Shown here in pieces: positions 16,828-25,365 of a stretch of 64,000 nt of DNA. A program made the position numbers and the translations under genes. The first letter of the stretch is position 1. Each line of letters starts with the position of its first letter. This DNA comes from SB21 sp964415295 (GTDB taxonomy: Bacteria; CLD3; SB21), in NCBI GenBank assembly GCA_964415295.1, contig CAYPYN010000001.1:1-64000 (forward strand), in the 5' to 3' direction. Under the pieces are notes generated by a model that did not search any database, had not been told where the DNA came from, and saw only the letters and a program-made list of their open reading frames with translations.

Positions 16828-17985
16828 TTATCCTGCGTAACGCAGGCCGTCAACGATTTTGGTTCGTATAGCCTGCATCACCGGCACAACACCGGCAATA
16901 AGACCTACAATTATGGCGAATCCGAATTCCTGAATAATGGTAACGGGTTCCAGTATGAACACGGGGAAAAAATTCTTCGGAACCGCCACGGCAAAAGCGC
17001 CAACGAACAGCAGCGTGAGTCCGTAACCGGCCGCTCCGCCCAGCAGGGATATCACCATAGATTCACCCGATACCAGTCCCAATACATGCTTGCCGGTGAA
17101 TCCGAGGGTCTTCATCACGGCATATTCACGGCTGCGTTCCCGCGCCGACATGACCATCGTATTCATCAGAACCATCAGGATCACTCCGATGATCATAAAA
17201 GCCATCACATTGATCGCCGTAATGATCGCGCTGTAGGCGCCGATGAATCCCTGGTTGAATGCGCGCTCGGTCTCCGATTTGGTCTCCGCGCTGGAGTTCT
17301 TAAACAGACCATCAATATATTCCGAGATAGCCGCCGCCTGGTTGGGGTCTTTGATCTTTACGGCGTACCAGCCCACCCATCCTGCGCGCCTGGGCGTTTC
17401 CTGCTTCAGCCTTTCGTCGATGTAGGACCAGTGAAAGAACATCTGGGTGCCGTCGATGGCATCGCTTCGAGGAGTATAGATCGCGCGAACCACAAAATCC
17501 CATTTCCCCGGGTAAATGTCCCCTTCGATGGACATGATATCGCCTACTTTGAGGTTGTGTTTCTTTGCGATATCCCTTCCCAGTACGCAGGCGTTGCGCT
17601 CTTTCTGGAACGCCTCTTTTTCCTCCGGCGTCACGATGAATTCAGGATAGACGTCAAAGATCGTCTCCGGATCGCAGGCCATGCGCGGGAAAAACTCCGA
17701 CTTGTCCTTATAGACGCCGCTGAACCAGTTGAAATACGTTACGCCTTCGACACCGGGCGCTTTGGCGATCTTGTCCCGGTAGCTGTAGGGAAGCGGGAAT
17801 ATGAACGATACGGAATGGCGCGTGATAAGCCGGTCGTTAGCGGTGGCATCGACCGCGGCATACCACGAAGTGATCACCGTCCGCAGCAATCCGAATGCGC
17901 CGACCGCGACACCGATACCAATGATGGTCAGGATCGTGCGCAACTTGTGGCGCAGCGCATTTTTGACAATAAGTTTTGGAAGCAT
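16828..17985 (-). CDS. MacB/FtsX-type ABC transporter permease
   Basis: 385 aa with the same topology as its neighbour: N-terminal TM (about 15-35, RTILTIIGIGVAVGAFGLL), a periplasmic domain with an Asp/Trp-rich centre, and three C-terminal TM helices from about 255. The coupling segment is SREYAVMKTLGFTGKHVL. The two permeases are clearly distinct sequences, so a heterodimer with the ATPase at 19336 is the simplest model. An AAAAGGA site lies upstream. The lipoprotein gene ends 30 nt before this start, within the same operon. Confidence 0.9.
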   Translation of the reverse strand: MLPKLIVKNALRHKLRTILTIIGIGVAVGAFGLLRTVITSWYAAVDATANDRLITRHSVSFIFPLPYSYRDKIAKAPGVEGVTYFNWFSGVYKDKSEFFPRMACDPETIFDVYPEFIVTPEEKEAFQKERNACVLGRDIAKKHNLKVGDIMSIEGDIYPGKWDFVVRAIYTPRSDAIDGTQMFFHWSYIDERLKQETPRRAGWVGWYAVKIKDPNQAAAISEYIDGLFKNSSAETKSETERAFNQGFIGAYSAIITAINVMAFMIIGVILMVLMNTMVMSARERSREYAVMKTLGFTGKHVLGLVSGESMVISLLGGAAGYGLTLLFVGAFAVAVPKNFFPVFILEPVTIIQEFGFAIIVGLIAGVVPVMQAIRTKIVDGLRYAG

Positions 17986-18015
17986 TGAGGCACATCCTTT
18001 TTTTTATAAGTAAGG

Positions 18016-19254
18016 CTAATATCCCAATTGAGTCGCAATCTGGGTCGCAAAAATGTCCTCCAGCGCGGCGGCCGTATTCCTCAGTTTCACAACGGCATCC
18101 AGTCGGTCGCTGCCCTGAGATCCGATCACAGCATATACAAAGTCCTTGGTCTGTCCTGAATTTAGAATTATAGGTCCAACGGTCGTAAATATCCGTTTAT
18201 CAAATGAGACCGTATCAACGATCCCCGTATTCAACACAGGATCTCCGGGAAAATCATAAGTCGGGTGATTCGGTACGACATCCGTACGAACCGTGCCGTT
18301 GCCGTTGAGGCCCTTCATCAAATTAAATTGCTCATTATCCGGCCTCGCTTCGTCGCCGCTCTTCAGATACTGAATCATGGCCGACGGCATCACGTGAAGC
18401 CCTATACCGGAAACATACATCGGCATCAAGCCAATCGATAGATTATTCGTTCCTTCATTGGTTCTATTGTATTGAAATACCATTTGGTTCAGCGTATCCG
18501 AGCCAACAACATCGTTGGAAGCATCTCCTAAATCGGCGTCGCACCACAAACCCACATACAAATCGGTATAATTGATATCGCTCTTATTCGTTATTCTCCA
18601 ACGAACCAAAAATACGTCTTCCAATGTAGTGCCCGTAAAAGAATAAGTACTCTGCCTGACTTCGATTCCCAGAATCGGGTTAACATCGCCCCCCGATGCA
18701 TCCGCCGGATGCTTGGAAGAGTCGGCGTCATGAAAAACGACCCAACTGTCTTCCGCAGACAGCACTTCAGGTTCACCATCCGATTCGGGCGCGCCGGCCC
18801 ACACCGGCCAGTGATCCCATGAATAACCCGAGCGATCTTGATCGATTATGTGAACTTTGTCAAGCCCGCTATCCGAGTAAACAAGACCGGCGATGCCAAC
18901 CGGTACCGTATTCACGATCCGACCTTGGGAAAATTCGCTGAGGAATTGAGCCATCGTAACCGAAGGCACTCCTTCTTTTGTTGCGCCGACAAAAATCCCT
19001 GCGGCATATATCGAACCGGTCACATTATTATGTGGATAAATACCGCCGGAATTATCACTGTTTTGATCCAGATCCGCCGGATCGTACCCAAACGTGCCGT
19101 CCGTTGAAACCGCCATTTTCCAATTATTCCCCTCAACAAAGCACGTTGATGTATCACAACCATTCTTCAATAACCCATTTGGGTCATCGCTGTTTTTGCA
19201 TCCGGTGCTCGCGAGCGCCAGAATAGACATTATAGTAACCCATTTTTTGCACAT
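18016..19254 (-). CDS. Large surface/periplasmic lipoprotein of unknown function
   Basis: 412 aa. The signal peptide ends in a lipobox (LALASTGC, Cys19). The mature protein is rich in Asp, Asn, Gly and aromatic residues (for example GLWCDADLGDASNDVVGSD and DRSGYSWDHWPVWAGAP), as in beta-sandwich extracellular proteins of Calditrichota/KSB1-like genomes. No T9SS or dockerin sorting domain is visible at the C-terminus. It sits between the ATPase and the permease genes of the export operon, so it may be the cargo or an accessory subunit. An AGGAGGACGT site precedes ATG. Function unknown. Confidence 0.75.
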   Translation of the reverse strand: MCKKWVTIMSILALASTGCKNSDDPNGLLKNGCDTSTCFVEGNNWKMAVSTDGTFGYDPADLDQNSDNSGGIYPHNNVTGSIYAAGIFVGATKEGVPSVTMAQFLSEFSQGRIVNTVPVGIAGLVYSDSGLDKVHIIDQDRSGYSWDHWPVWAGAPESDGEPEVLSAEDSWVVFHDADSSKHPADASGGDVNPILGIEVRQSTYSFTGTTLEDVFLVRWRITNKSDINYTDLYVGLWCDADLGDASNDVVGSDTLNQMVFQYNRTNEGTNNLSIGLMPMYVSGIGLHVMPSAMIQYLKSGDEARPDNEQFNLMKGLNGNGTVRTDVVPNHPTYDFPGDPVLNTGIVDTVSFDKRIFTTVGPIILNSGQTKDFVYAVIGSQGSDRLDAVVKLRNTAAALEDIFATQIATQLGY

Positions 19255-19335
19255 ACGTCCTCCTTACGTTATTGGTTTGATGTCAACGTAAGAGTATATG
19301 TGGAAGTGAAAAAATTACAAAATATTTTGATTTTC

Positions 19336-20007
19336 TTATTCCAGAGCGCCTTTATCCAGATGCCGCTTCACATGCGCTTTTTCCGCAGCATGCGGATCAT
19401 GGGTCACCATGATAATCGTTTTTCCCAGCTCTTTGTTGAGCCGATCCAACAGGGTCATGATCTCGTCGGCGGAATGGCGGTCCAGATCACCGGTCGGTTC
19501 ATCCGCAACGATAATCCTGGGATCGGTCACGATCGCCCTGGCGATGGCCACGCGCTGCTGCTGCCCGCCGGATAATTGATTGGGATAATGGGTCATGCGA
19601 TCGCCGAGACCTACGATATCCAAGACACGTTCGACATGTTCCTTACGTTTTTTCTTGGATAAATTGGTCAGATGGAGCGGCAGCTCCACGTTCTCATGGG
19701 CAGTAAGAACCGGCATCAGGTTGTAGAATTGAAAAATGAATCCCACATGATCGGAGCGCCATCGCGCCAATCCGGTTTCACTGAGGCTATTGAGGTCCGT
19801 GCCTGCGACTTGAACGACGCCGGAAGTTGGACGGTCGATCCCTGCGATCAGGTTGAGGAGCGTCGATTTACCTGAACCCGACGGCCCCATGAGCGCCAGA
19901 AATTCTCCTTCCGGAACGGTCAGATTGATATTATCCAATACCTGGATCTTCTGGCTGTCGCGTTGATAAACTTTTGTGACGTTTTGGATCTCTACAATGG
20001 ATGGCAT
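19336..20007 (-). CDS. MacB/LolD-type ABC transporter ATP-binding protein
   Basis: 223 aa. Walker A GPSGSGKS at 41-48, Q-loop region FIFQFYNLMPVLTA, signature LSGGQQQR (about 143), Walker B IIVADEP and the D-loop GDLDRHSA are all present. Length and the FYNLMP(V/T)LTA(H/W)ENVELPL pattern match the MacB/LolD branch. It energises the two permeases encoded at 15615-17985 with the adaptor at 20054-21289. An AAGGAG site precedes ATG. Confidence 0.94.
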   Translation of the reverse strand: MPSIVEIQNVTKVYQRDSQKIQVLDNINLTVPEGEFLALMGPSGSGKSTLLNLIAGIDRPTSGVVQVAGTDLNSLSETGLARWRSDHVGFIFQFYNLMPVLTAHENVELPLHLTNLSKKKRKEHVERVLDIVGLGDRMTHYPNQLSGGQQQRVAIARAIVTDPRIIVADEPTGDLDRHSADEIMTLLDRLNKELGKTIIMVTHDPHAAEKAHVKRHLDKGALE

Positions 20008-20053
20008 GGTTTACTCCTTGAATTAGGAAATCTTAAATTTTGAATCTAAATTC

Positions 20054-21289
20054 TTAATTGGTTTTTATCTTATCCCCACTTTTCAGATCCGCAGCAGGTG
20101 AATTTACGATCTTATCTCCCGCGTTCAGACCGCCAAGCACTTCGATCTTATCTGCCGACCGCTCACCGAGCAGCAGCACCTTTTCAATGATCTCGTCATT
20201 CATAACAACAAATACGGCTTTGGAACCGTTCCTTTCAAGTAATGCGCTCACCGGTATCATCAGCTTAGGTTTGGCATTCATCAGACTGTCCGTAACGGCT
20301 TCGCTCATAAATGTGACCTTGGCGCTCATTTCAGGCAGAACTTTATTGTCGATATCAATAAAACGCACTTTGGTGAGGATCGTCGCTTTGGCACGATCGG
20401 CCGTAGGAACGATCTTCCACACTTCGCCTCGATAGTGTTTGTCAGGAAACGCATCCAGCGTGATCTCGCATGGCTGGTTGATCTTTACACGTTCGATGTT
20501 TGATTCCGATACATCGGCTTCGAGCTGAAGCGAACCCATGTCCGCGATCGTCACGACATTTCCCCTCGAATTCGCTCCGGCGGCAAACGGCGCAACGATC
20601 TCGCCGACGTCAGCATTCTTGGTCAGGACCGTACCGTCGAACGGCGCGCGGATGACGGTGTTCTCGATCTGAACCTGAGCCGCCTTGATCGCGGCATCAT
20701 AAGCCGCCACATTGGCTTTGGCCGAGGCCACGCGCGCTACCGATGATTTGTACTGGGATTTGATCAATTCAAAATCCGAATCCGTAATGATCTTAGATTT
20801 CCAAAACGACTCATTGCGTTCATACTCTTTCTGCGCCTTTTCCAGATCAGCTTCGGCCTGATCCAGCTGCGCTCTGGCAACCACCATATTGGCATTGGCC
20901 TGATCGAGCTGAGCCTGCACGTCGTTATCTTCGAGCCGCGCGATTACCTGACCCTGCTTGACTTTGTCGCCTTCTTCCACGCCGAGATAAACGAGCCGCC
21001 CAGTACCCTTGGACGCAACGGAAGCTTTTCGCTGAGGCACGATGTAACCGCTGGCGGTGAGAACCCCGCTCGACTGCCCGGGTGATAACACCATGACGGA
21101 AACGGCGTTCACCTGTTTTACCGTTTTGAACGACGGCATCAAAAACCATACGGTGATTCCAAGAGCGGCCAAAGTTCCCACCGCGATCAGCCACTTGATC
21201 CTGCCGTTGCCGCCGGGTTCATCCTCATAATTGGCCTGCCGGTTGATCTTCAGTGCCGACAAGTCGACTTTTTCATTTTGTATCGTCAT
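20054..21289 (-). CDS. MacA/HlyD-family periplasmic adaptor protein
   Basis: 411 aa. A single N-terminal TM helix (about 33-52, WLIAVGTLAALGITVWFLM) anchors it. A split lipoyl/biotinyl-like domain surrounds a long coiled-coil hairpin (about 125-215, rich in Ala, Gln, Glu and Lys), followed by the IRAPFDGTVLTKNADVGEIV segment that closes the lipoyl domain and by beta-barrel and membrane-proximal domains. Such adaptors bridge a MacB-type permease to an outer-membrane TolC channel; no TolC gene is in the window. It is the first gene of the minus-strand export operon. Confidence 0.92.
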   Translation of the reverse strand: MTIQNEKVDLSALKINRQANYEDEPGGNGRIKWLIAVGTLAALGITVWFLMPSFKTVKQVNAVSVMVLSPGQSSGVLTASGYIVPQRKASVASKGTGRLVYLGVEEGDKVKQGQVIARLEDNDVQAQLDQANANMVVARAQLDQAEADLEKAQKEYERNESFWKSKIITDSDFELIKSQYKSSVARVASAKANVAAYDAAIKAAQVQIENTVIRAPFDGTVLTKNADVGEIVAPFAAGANSRGNVVTIADMGSLQLEADVSESNIERVKINQPCEITLDAFPDKHYRGEVWKIVPTADRAKATILTKVRFIDIDNKVLPEMSAKVTFMSEAVTDSLMNAKPKLMIPVSALLERNGSKAVFVVMNDEIIEKVLLLGERSADKIEVLGGLNAGDKIVNSPAADLKSGDKIKTN

Positions 21290-21400
21290 AATTACTCTTC
21301 ATTAATTAATTCACTTTGCCAATATAGACGGCCAATTCCTATTCCCTGTCCGTTTTTCGGTAAACGGTGGAATTTCGAAGGTAAAAGGCGCCGGCTACTC

Positions 21401-22762
21401 CTAGGCCGATAGTTTATCATTCAAATACTTCAGCACATGATTGACCGAGATGCGTTCCTGTGACATGCTGTCGCGTTCGCGAACCGTGACAGTCTGATTC
21501 TGCAATGTTTCGCTGTCGATCGTAAAACAGAAAGGCGTGCCTACCTCGTCCTGGCGCCGGTAACGCTTTCCTACCGTCGCGCTTTCGTCATAAAACACTT
21601 TGTAGTGGTTCTTGAGTTCGTTGTACAATTTCATCGCGATCTCCGGCATGCCGTCTTTTCTTACAAGAGGCAGTATCGCGGCTTTGACGGGCGCAAGTTT
21701 GGGGTGAAATTTCATTACGGTTCGAACCTCTGTTTTCCCGTCACCCGTCGGCGCTTCCTCTTCCTGGTAGGCATTGACCAAAAAGGCCATCAGACCGCGC
21801 GAGGCCCCTGCGGAAGTTTCGATCACGTAAGGAATGAATTTTTCTTTGCTTTGATCGTCGAAATATTCCAGATTTTTTCCGCAGTATTCCTGATGCCGGC
21901 GCAGATCGTAATCGGTCCTATTGTGAATACCTTCGATCTCACCCCAACCGAACGGAAAGAGGAATTCGATATCGAATGCGGCCGATGCATAATGAGCCAG
22001 TTTCTCATGCTCATGAAAATTCAGTTTGTCCGGGCTCATACCGAGATTGATGTACCAATTCTTACGCTCCTCTTTCCAATAATTGAACCATTCCATATCG
22101 GAACCGGGTTTCACGAAAAACTGCATCTCCATTTGCTCGAATTCCCGAGTACGAAAAAGGAAATTCTTCGTGTTGATCTCGTTGCGGAACGCTTTGCCGA
22201 TCTGCGCGATGCCGAACGGCACTTTCTGGCGTGACGAATCTTTTACATTATGGAAATTCACATAGATGCCCTGTGCCGTTTCAGGACGGAGATACACGAT
22301 CGCACTGCTTTCCTCGAGAGGACCGATGTAAGATTTGAACATCAGATTGAACTGCCTGGCTTCGGTAAATTTTCCTTCGGCGTGGCACTTGGAAGCTTTG
22401 CGGCCCGCGTAAGCCTTGTTACCGCAGAGCGACTCGCCGATTTGGTCCTCGCGGAAACGTGCTTTACATTCTTTACAATCCACCATCGGATCGGTGAAAT
22501 TTTCCACGTGTCCGCTGGCCTCCCATACGCGCGGATGCATGAGGATCGACGCGTCGATGCCCTCCACATCATCACGGAAGGTCATCGCCCGCCACCACGC
22601 TTGTTTTACATTGTTCAACAATTCAACCCCCAACGGGCCGTAATCCCAGCATCCGTTGAGACCGCCGTATATCTCGGAAGATTGAAAAATAAATCCGCGC
22701 CGCTTGCAAAGCGAAACGATCTTGTCCATTAATTCCGTACCCGAATTCTTATTGTCAGCCAT
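21401..22762 (-). CDS. glyS: Glycyl-tRNA synthetase (alpha2 type)
   Basis: 453 aa from ATG 22762, which has GGAG 6 nt upstream; an in-frame TTG at 22774 overlaps that SD and is rejected. Class II features: GLNGCWDYGPLGVEL near the N-terminus, a CKEC...C zinc-type cluster in the insertion (about 97-115), motif 2 FRNEI with FLFRTREFEQMEMQFF, and motif 3 in ETSAGASRGLMAFL. The C-terminal anticodon-binding domain starts near 350 (PVKAAILPLV). This is the dimeric single-chain GlyRS of the archaeal/eukaryal and some bacterial type, not the alpha2beta2 GlyQS form. It is divergent from fmt. Confidence 0.96.
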   Translation of the reverse strand: MADNKNSGTELMDKIVSLCKRRGFIFQSSEIYGGLNGCWDYGPLGVELLNNVKQAWWRAMTFRDDVEGIDASILMHPRVWEASGHVENFTDPMVDCKECKARFREDQIGESLCGNKAYAGRKASKCHAEGKFTEARQFNLMFKSYIGPLEESSAIVYLRPETAQGIYVNFHNVKDSSRQKVPFGIAQIGKAFRNEINTKNFLFRTREFEQMEMQFFVKPGSDMEWFNYWKEERKNWYINLGMSPDKLNFHEHEKLAHYASAAFDIEFLFPFGWGEIEGIHNRTDYDLRRHQEYCGKNLEYFDDQSKEKFIPYVIETSAGASRGLMAFLVNAYQEEEAPTGDGKTEVRTVMKFHPKLAPVKAAILPLVRKDGMPEIAMKLYNELKNHYKVFYDESATVGKRYRRQDEVGTPFCFTIDSETLQNQTVTVRERDSMSQERISVNHVLKYLNDKLSA

Positions 22763-22926
22763 TACTTGCTCCAAAATTGCATGTGTTACAATTGCGATGT
22801 TATCCGATTGAATTATTAACGATTGTATATATATTTTGCCTGAAAATCAATTTCATTTTGGATGTAAAATTCAAAAACGATAGATTAAACCGTCCTGATG
22901 ACATACCACTTAGAAATAAAACAACT

Positions 22927-23883
22927 ATGAGAGACTTGAATATCATTTTCATGGGCACGGCAGAATTTGCGGTGCCGTGTCTGAAAAAGATCCACGAGAG
23001 CCGTCATAACATTGCCGCCGTTGTGACGGCTCCTGACCTTCCGAGGGGGCGCGGGCAGAAGGTCTCGTTCACGCCTGTTAAGGAATTTGCGGCCGAACGC
23101 CGCATCGATGTGCTGCAGCCCGGAGCCGAAAAAGGCAGCCTGCGCGACCCGATGTTCATCGAGCACCTGAAGTCATACAACGCCGATCTCTTTTTAGTCG
23201 TCGCATTTCGGATCCTGCCGCCGGAAGTATTCGAATTGCCGCCATTGGGAAGCATTAATTTGCACGGTTCTCTGTTACCCAAATTCCGCGGCGCCGCGCC
23301 GATCAACTGGGCGATCATTCGCGGAGAAAAAGAAACCGGCGTCACAACCTTTTTTATTCAAAAACAGGTTGACACCGGCAATATGATCCTTCAGAAATCA
23401 CTCCCTATCGGTGAGGACGAGACCGCCGGAGAAGTTCATGACCGCCTGTCTTTGCTCGGCGCCGAAGCGCTTATGGAGACGGTGGAACTCGTTGCGGACG
23501 GCAAAGCGCCGAAAATGATTCAAGACGAATCGCTGGTATCGACCGCACCGAAAATATTCAAAGAACAATGCAAGATCGATTGGAACCGGCCGGCGATCGA
23601 GATCAAGAATTTCGTACGCGGCCTTTCGCCGTATCCTTGCGCATACACAACCATTCACAACGAACCGTTCAAGATATTCAAAGTATCCATTGATCCCAAC
23701 CGATCGTCGAATGAGGCGGCCGGTCATATCGCGGCGATCGACAAACAGGAAGGCATTGCCGTAGTTTCGGCGGATCAGAAACTGGTATGGATCAAAGACA
23801 TCCAGCCGCCGTCCAAAAAGAAAATGAGCGTGCAGGAGTTTCTGCGCGGACATGACGTAGGAGATTGGAAGATATTTCAATAA
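22927..23883 (+). CDS. fmt: Methionyl-tRNA formyltransferase
   Basis: 318 aa from ATG 22927. The frame is open further upstream, but the family N-terminus (LNIIFMGTAEFAVPCL) begins here. The formyltransferase domain (about 1-205) carries NLHGSLLPKFRGAAPINW, with the catalytic Asn and His, and VDTGNM with the catalytic Asp. The C-terminal OB-like domain (about 210-318) binds initiator tRNA. The enzyme adds a formyl group from 10-formyl-THF to Met-tRNA(fMet). The usual partner def is not adjacent. The stop codon lies within the first copy of a 13-bp direct repeat. Confidence 0.96.
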   Translation: MRDLNIIFMGTAEFAVPCLKKIHESRHNIAAVVTAPDLPRGRGQKVSFTPVKEFAAERRIDVLQPGAEKGSLRDPMFIEHLKSYNADLFLVVAFRILPPEVFELPPLGSINLHGSLLPKFRGAAPINWAIIRGEKETGVTTFFIQKQVDTGNMILQKSLPIGEDETAGEVHDRLSLLGAEALMETVELVADGKAPKMIQDESLVSTAPKIFKEQCKIDWNRPAIEIKNFVRGLSPYPCAYTTIHNEPFKIFKVSIDPNRSSNEAAGHIAAIDKQEGIAVVSADQKLVWIKDIQPPSKKKMSVQEFLRGHDVGDWKIFQ

Positions 23884-23976
23884 GCTTCTGACCATTAAAA
23901 AGTGGTACTGTCATTCTGTAAGAATCCTTTTATGTTTACCTGTACCATATTTCAATAAGATTCTTACAGAATGACA
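23872..23976. repeat. REP-like inverted repeat with a 13-bp direct repeat
   Basis: An 18-bp perfect inverted repeat has arms at 23909-23926 and 23959-23976 (TGTCATTCTGTAAGAATC and its complement) with a 32-nt spacer. The 13-mer ATATTTCAATAAG occurs at 23872-23884, covering the fmt stop, and again at 23947-23959. The block lies between two co-directional genes. It has no T run suited to a simple terminator, so a small palindromic repeat element is the better description. Confidence 0.7.
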
Positions 23977-24014
23977 TTGATGATTTCTATCCAGATAAAC
24001 CTAACAAAGTTGTT

Positions 24015-25196
24015 ATGACCACAAAAAGAATTGCCACGCAAGCCGTTCACGCGGGAGAGAAACTCGACCCGCAGACCAAATCGCTGACCACGCCGATCTA
24101 TCAGTCATCCGTATTCGGATTTGAATCCGCGGACGAAATGATCGCGGCATTCGAAGGTAAATCGGGCGCCTACATCTATTCCCGGATCGCTAATCCAACC
24201 ATTTCGGCCGTTGAATCGAAGCTGGCCAAACTGGAGAATGGTGAAGATGCCGTACTTTTCGCGAGCGGATTGGCCGCTTCGTACGCCATTTTTGCCGCCT
24301 TAGCTAGATCCGGCGATCATATTCTCGCCGCCGGCGATATTTACGGAGGAACGGCCACGCAACTGAAGGAATTCATTCCGCAACACGGCGTTGATGTTAC
24401 GTTTATCAACTTAGTCAATGACCCCGAAAAAGAGATCCAAAAAAATATCCGGAAGAATACCAAATTCATTTTCTTTGAGACGCCTACCAATCCGACGATC
24501 AAGGTCGCAGATATCGAAGCAGTAGTCAAAGCGGCCAGGAGTCATGGCGTTCTGAGTGTCGCGGACAATACCTTCGCCTCTCCGGTCAACCAACAACCGC
24601 TCGATCTGGGGGTAGACCTGGTGTATCACAGCGCGACCAAATACCTCGGCGGGCATGACGACCTCACAGCGGGCGTGGTCATTGGCCGGTCCGAAATCCT
24701 CAAGACCATTCGCCGGTACCGTACGTATATCGGGGCATCACTGGATCCTCAAACCGCGTGGCTGCTTGGACGGGGTATCAAAACGCTGGATGTCCGCATG
24801 GAGCGGCACAACAGAAACGCCCTGGAGCTCGCGGCTTTTCTGAATTCACATCCCAAAGTGAAGCGTGTGTTCTACCCGGGCCTGCCGTCCTCACCGTTTC
24901 ATGCCACAGCTAAGAAACAAATGTCGGGATTCGGCGGAATGCTCTCATTCGAGATCGATGGGAACAGGGATACGATGAACCGGTTCATCAAGGAACTCAA
25001 GATGATCAAACTCATTCCGTCGCTCGGCGGCGTGGAAACGACGATACTCATTCCGGCATTCTCATCGCATTTTTTTATGACACCGGAGGAGCGTAAGGCC
25101 TTGGACATTTCCGATGGCCTCATCCGCGTGAACACGGGGATTGAGGACGTCGGGGATATTAAAGCGGATTTTGAGCGGGCACTGAATTGTATATAA
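24015..25196 (+). CDS. Cys/Met metabolism PLP-dependent enzyme (cystathionine gamma-lyase/synthase or Met gamma-lyase type)
   Basis: 393 aa, typical length. The PLP lysine is Lys209 in SATKYLGGHDDLTAGVV, and the family end IRVNTGIEDVGDI is present, with YIYSRIANPTISAVE near the start. The fold-type I gamma subfamily acts on Cys, Met or cystathionine gamma-carbons. Members (MetB, MegL, CGL, MetZ) cannot be separated safely by eye; the C-terminal SLGGVETTILIPAFSSH stretch is compatible with several. No other sulfur gene is adjacent. The start is taken at the ATG at 24015, with only a weak SD. Confidence 0.9.
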   Translation: MTTKRIATQAVHAGEKLDPQTKSLTTPIYQSSVFGFESADEMIAAFEGKSGAYIYSRIANPTISAVESKLAKLENGEDAVLFASGLAASYAIFAALARSGDHILAAGDIYGGTATQLKEFIPQHGVDVTFINLVNDPEKEIQKNIRKNTKFIFFETPTNPTIKVADIEAVVKAARSHGVLSVADNTFASPVNQQPLDLGVDLVYHSATKYLGGHDDLTAGVVIGRSEILKTIRRYRTYIGASLDPQTAWLLGRGIKTLDVRMERHNRNALELAAFLNSHPKVKRVFYPGLPSSPFHATAKKQMSGFGGMLSFEIDGNRDTMNRFIKELKMIKLIPSLGGVETTILIPAFSSHFFMTPEERKALDISDGLIRVNTGIEDVGDIKADFERALNCI

Positions 25197-25215
25197 ATAA
25201 TCGTAACAACCAAAC

Positions 25216-25288
25216 GGTCGCTGAGCGTGGTCGAAGCGACCACGAGCACAGTTTGACTAAGCGCTCCTTTCGACAAGCTCAAGGAGCG
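25216..25288. repeat. Two adjacent palindromic dispersed repeats
   Basis: Two hairpin elements: 25216-25241 (arms GGTCGCT / AGCGACC) and 25262-25288 (arms CGCTCCTT / AAGGAGCG). The second has the core TTCGACAAGCTCA at 25269-25281, which recurs identically at 42412-42424. The first has the related core in the other orientation. They fill the gap after the PLP enzyme and look like REP-type dispersed repeats. Confidence 0.65.
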
Positions 25289-25311
25289 TGCGTGAACTAC
25301 CTTTCTTACAA

Positions 25312-25345
25312 TAAAAAAACACCGCAGTTTGATGCGGTGTTTTTA
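25312..25345. terminator. Bidirectional terminator between the PLP enzyme gene and pckG
   Basis: A perfect 9-bp stem AACACCGCA / TGCGGTGTT with a 6-nt loop is flanked by an A run on the left and a T run on the right, so it can stop transcripts from both convergent genes. It lies 21 nt beyond the pckG stop. Confidence 0.88.
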
Positions 25346-25365
25346 ATGACATAACCTAAACTATC

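Noticed and set aside
17086..17988. Long open frame on the plus strand opposite the permease gene
   Set aside because: The minus-strand frame encodes a clear FtsX/MacB permease with an SD and operon context; the plus frame has biased composition and no motif.
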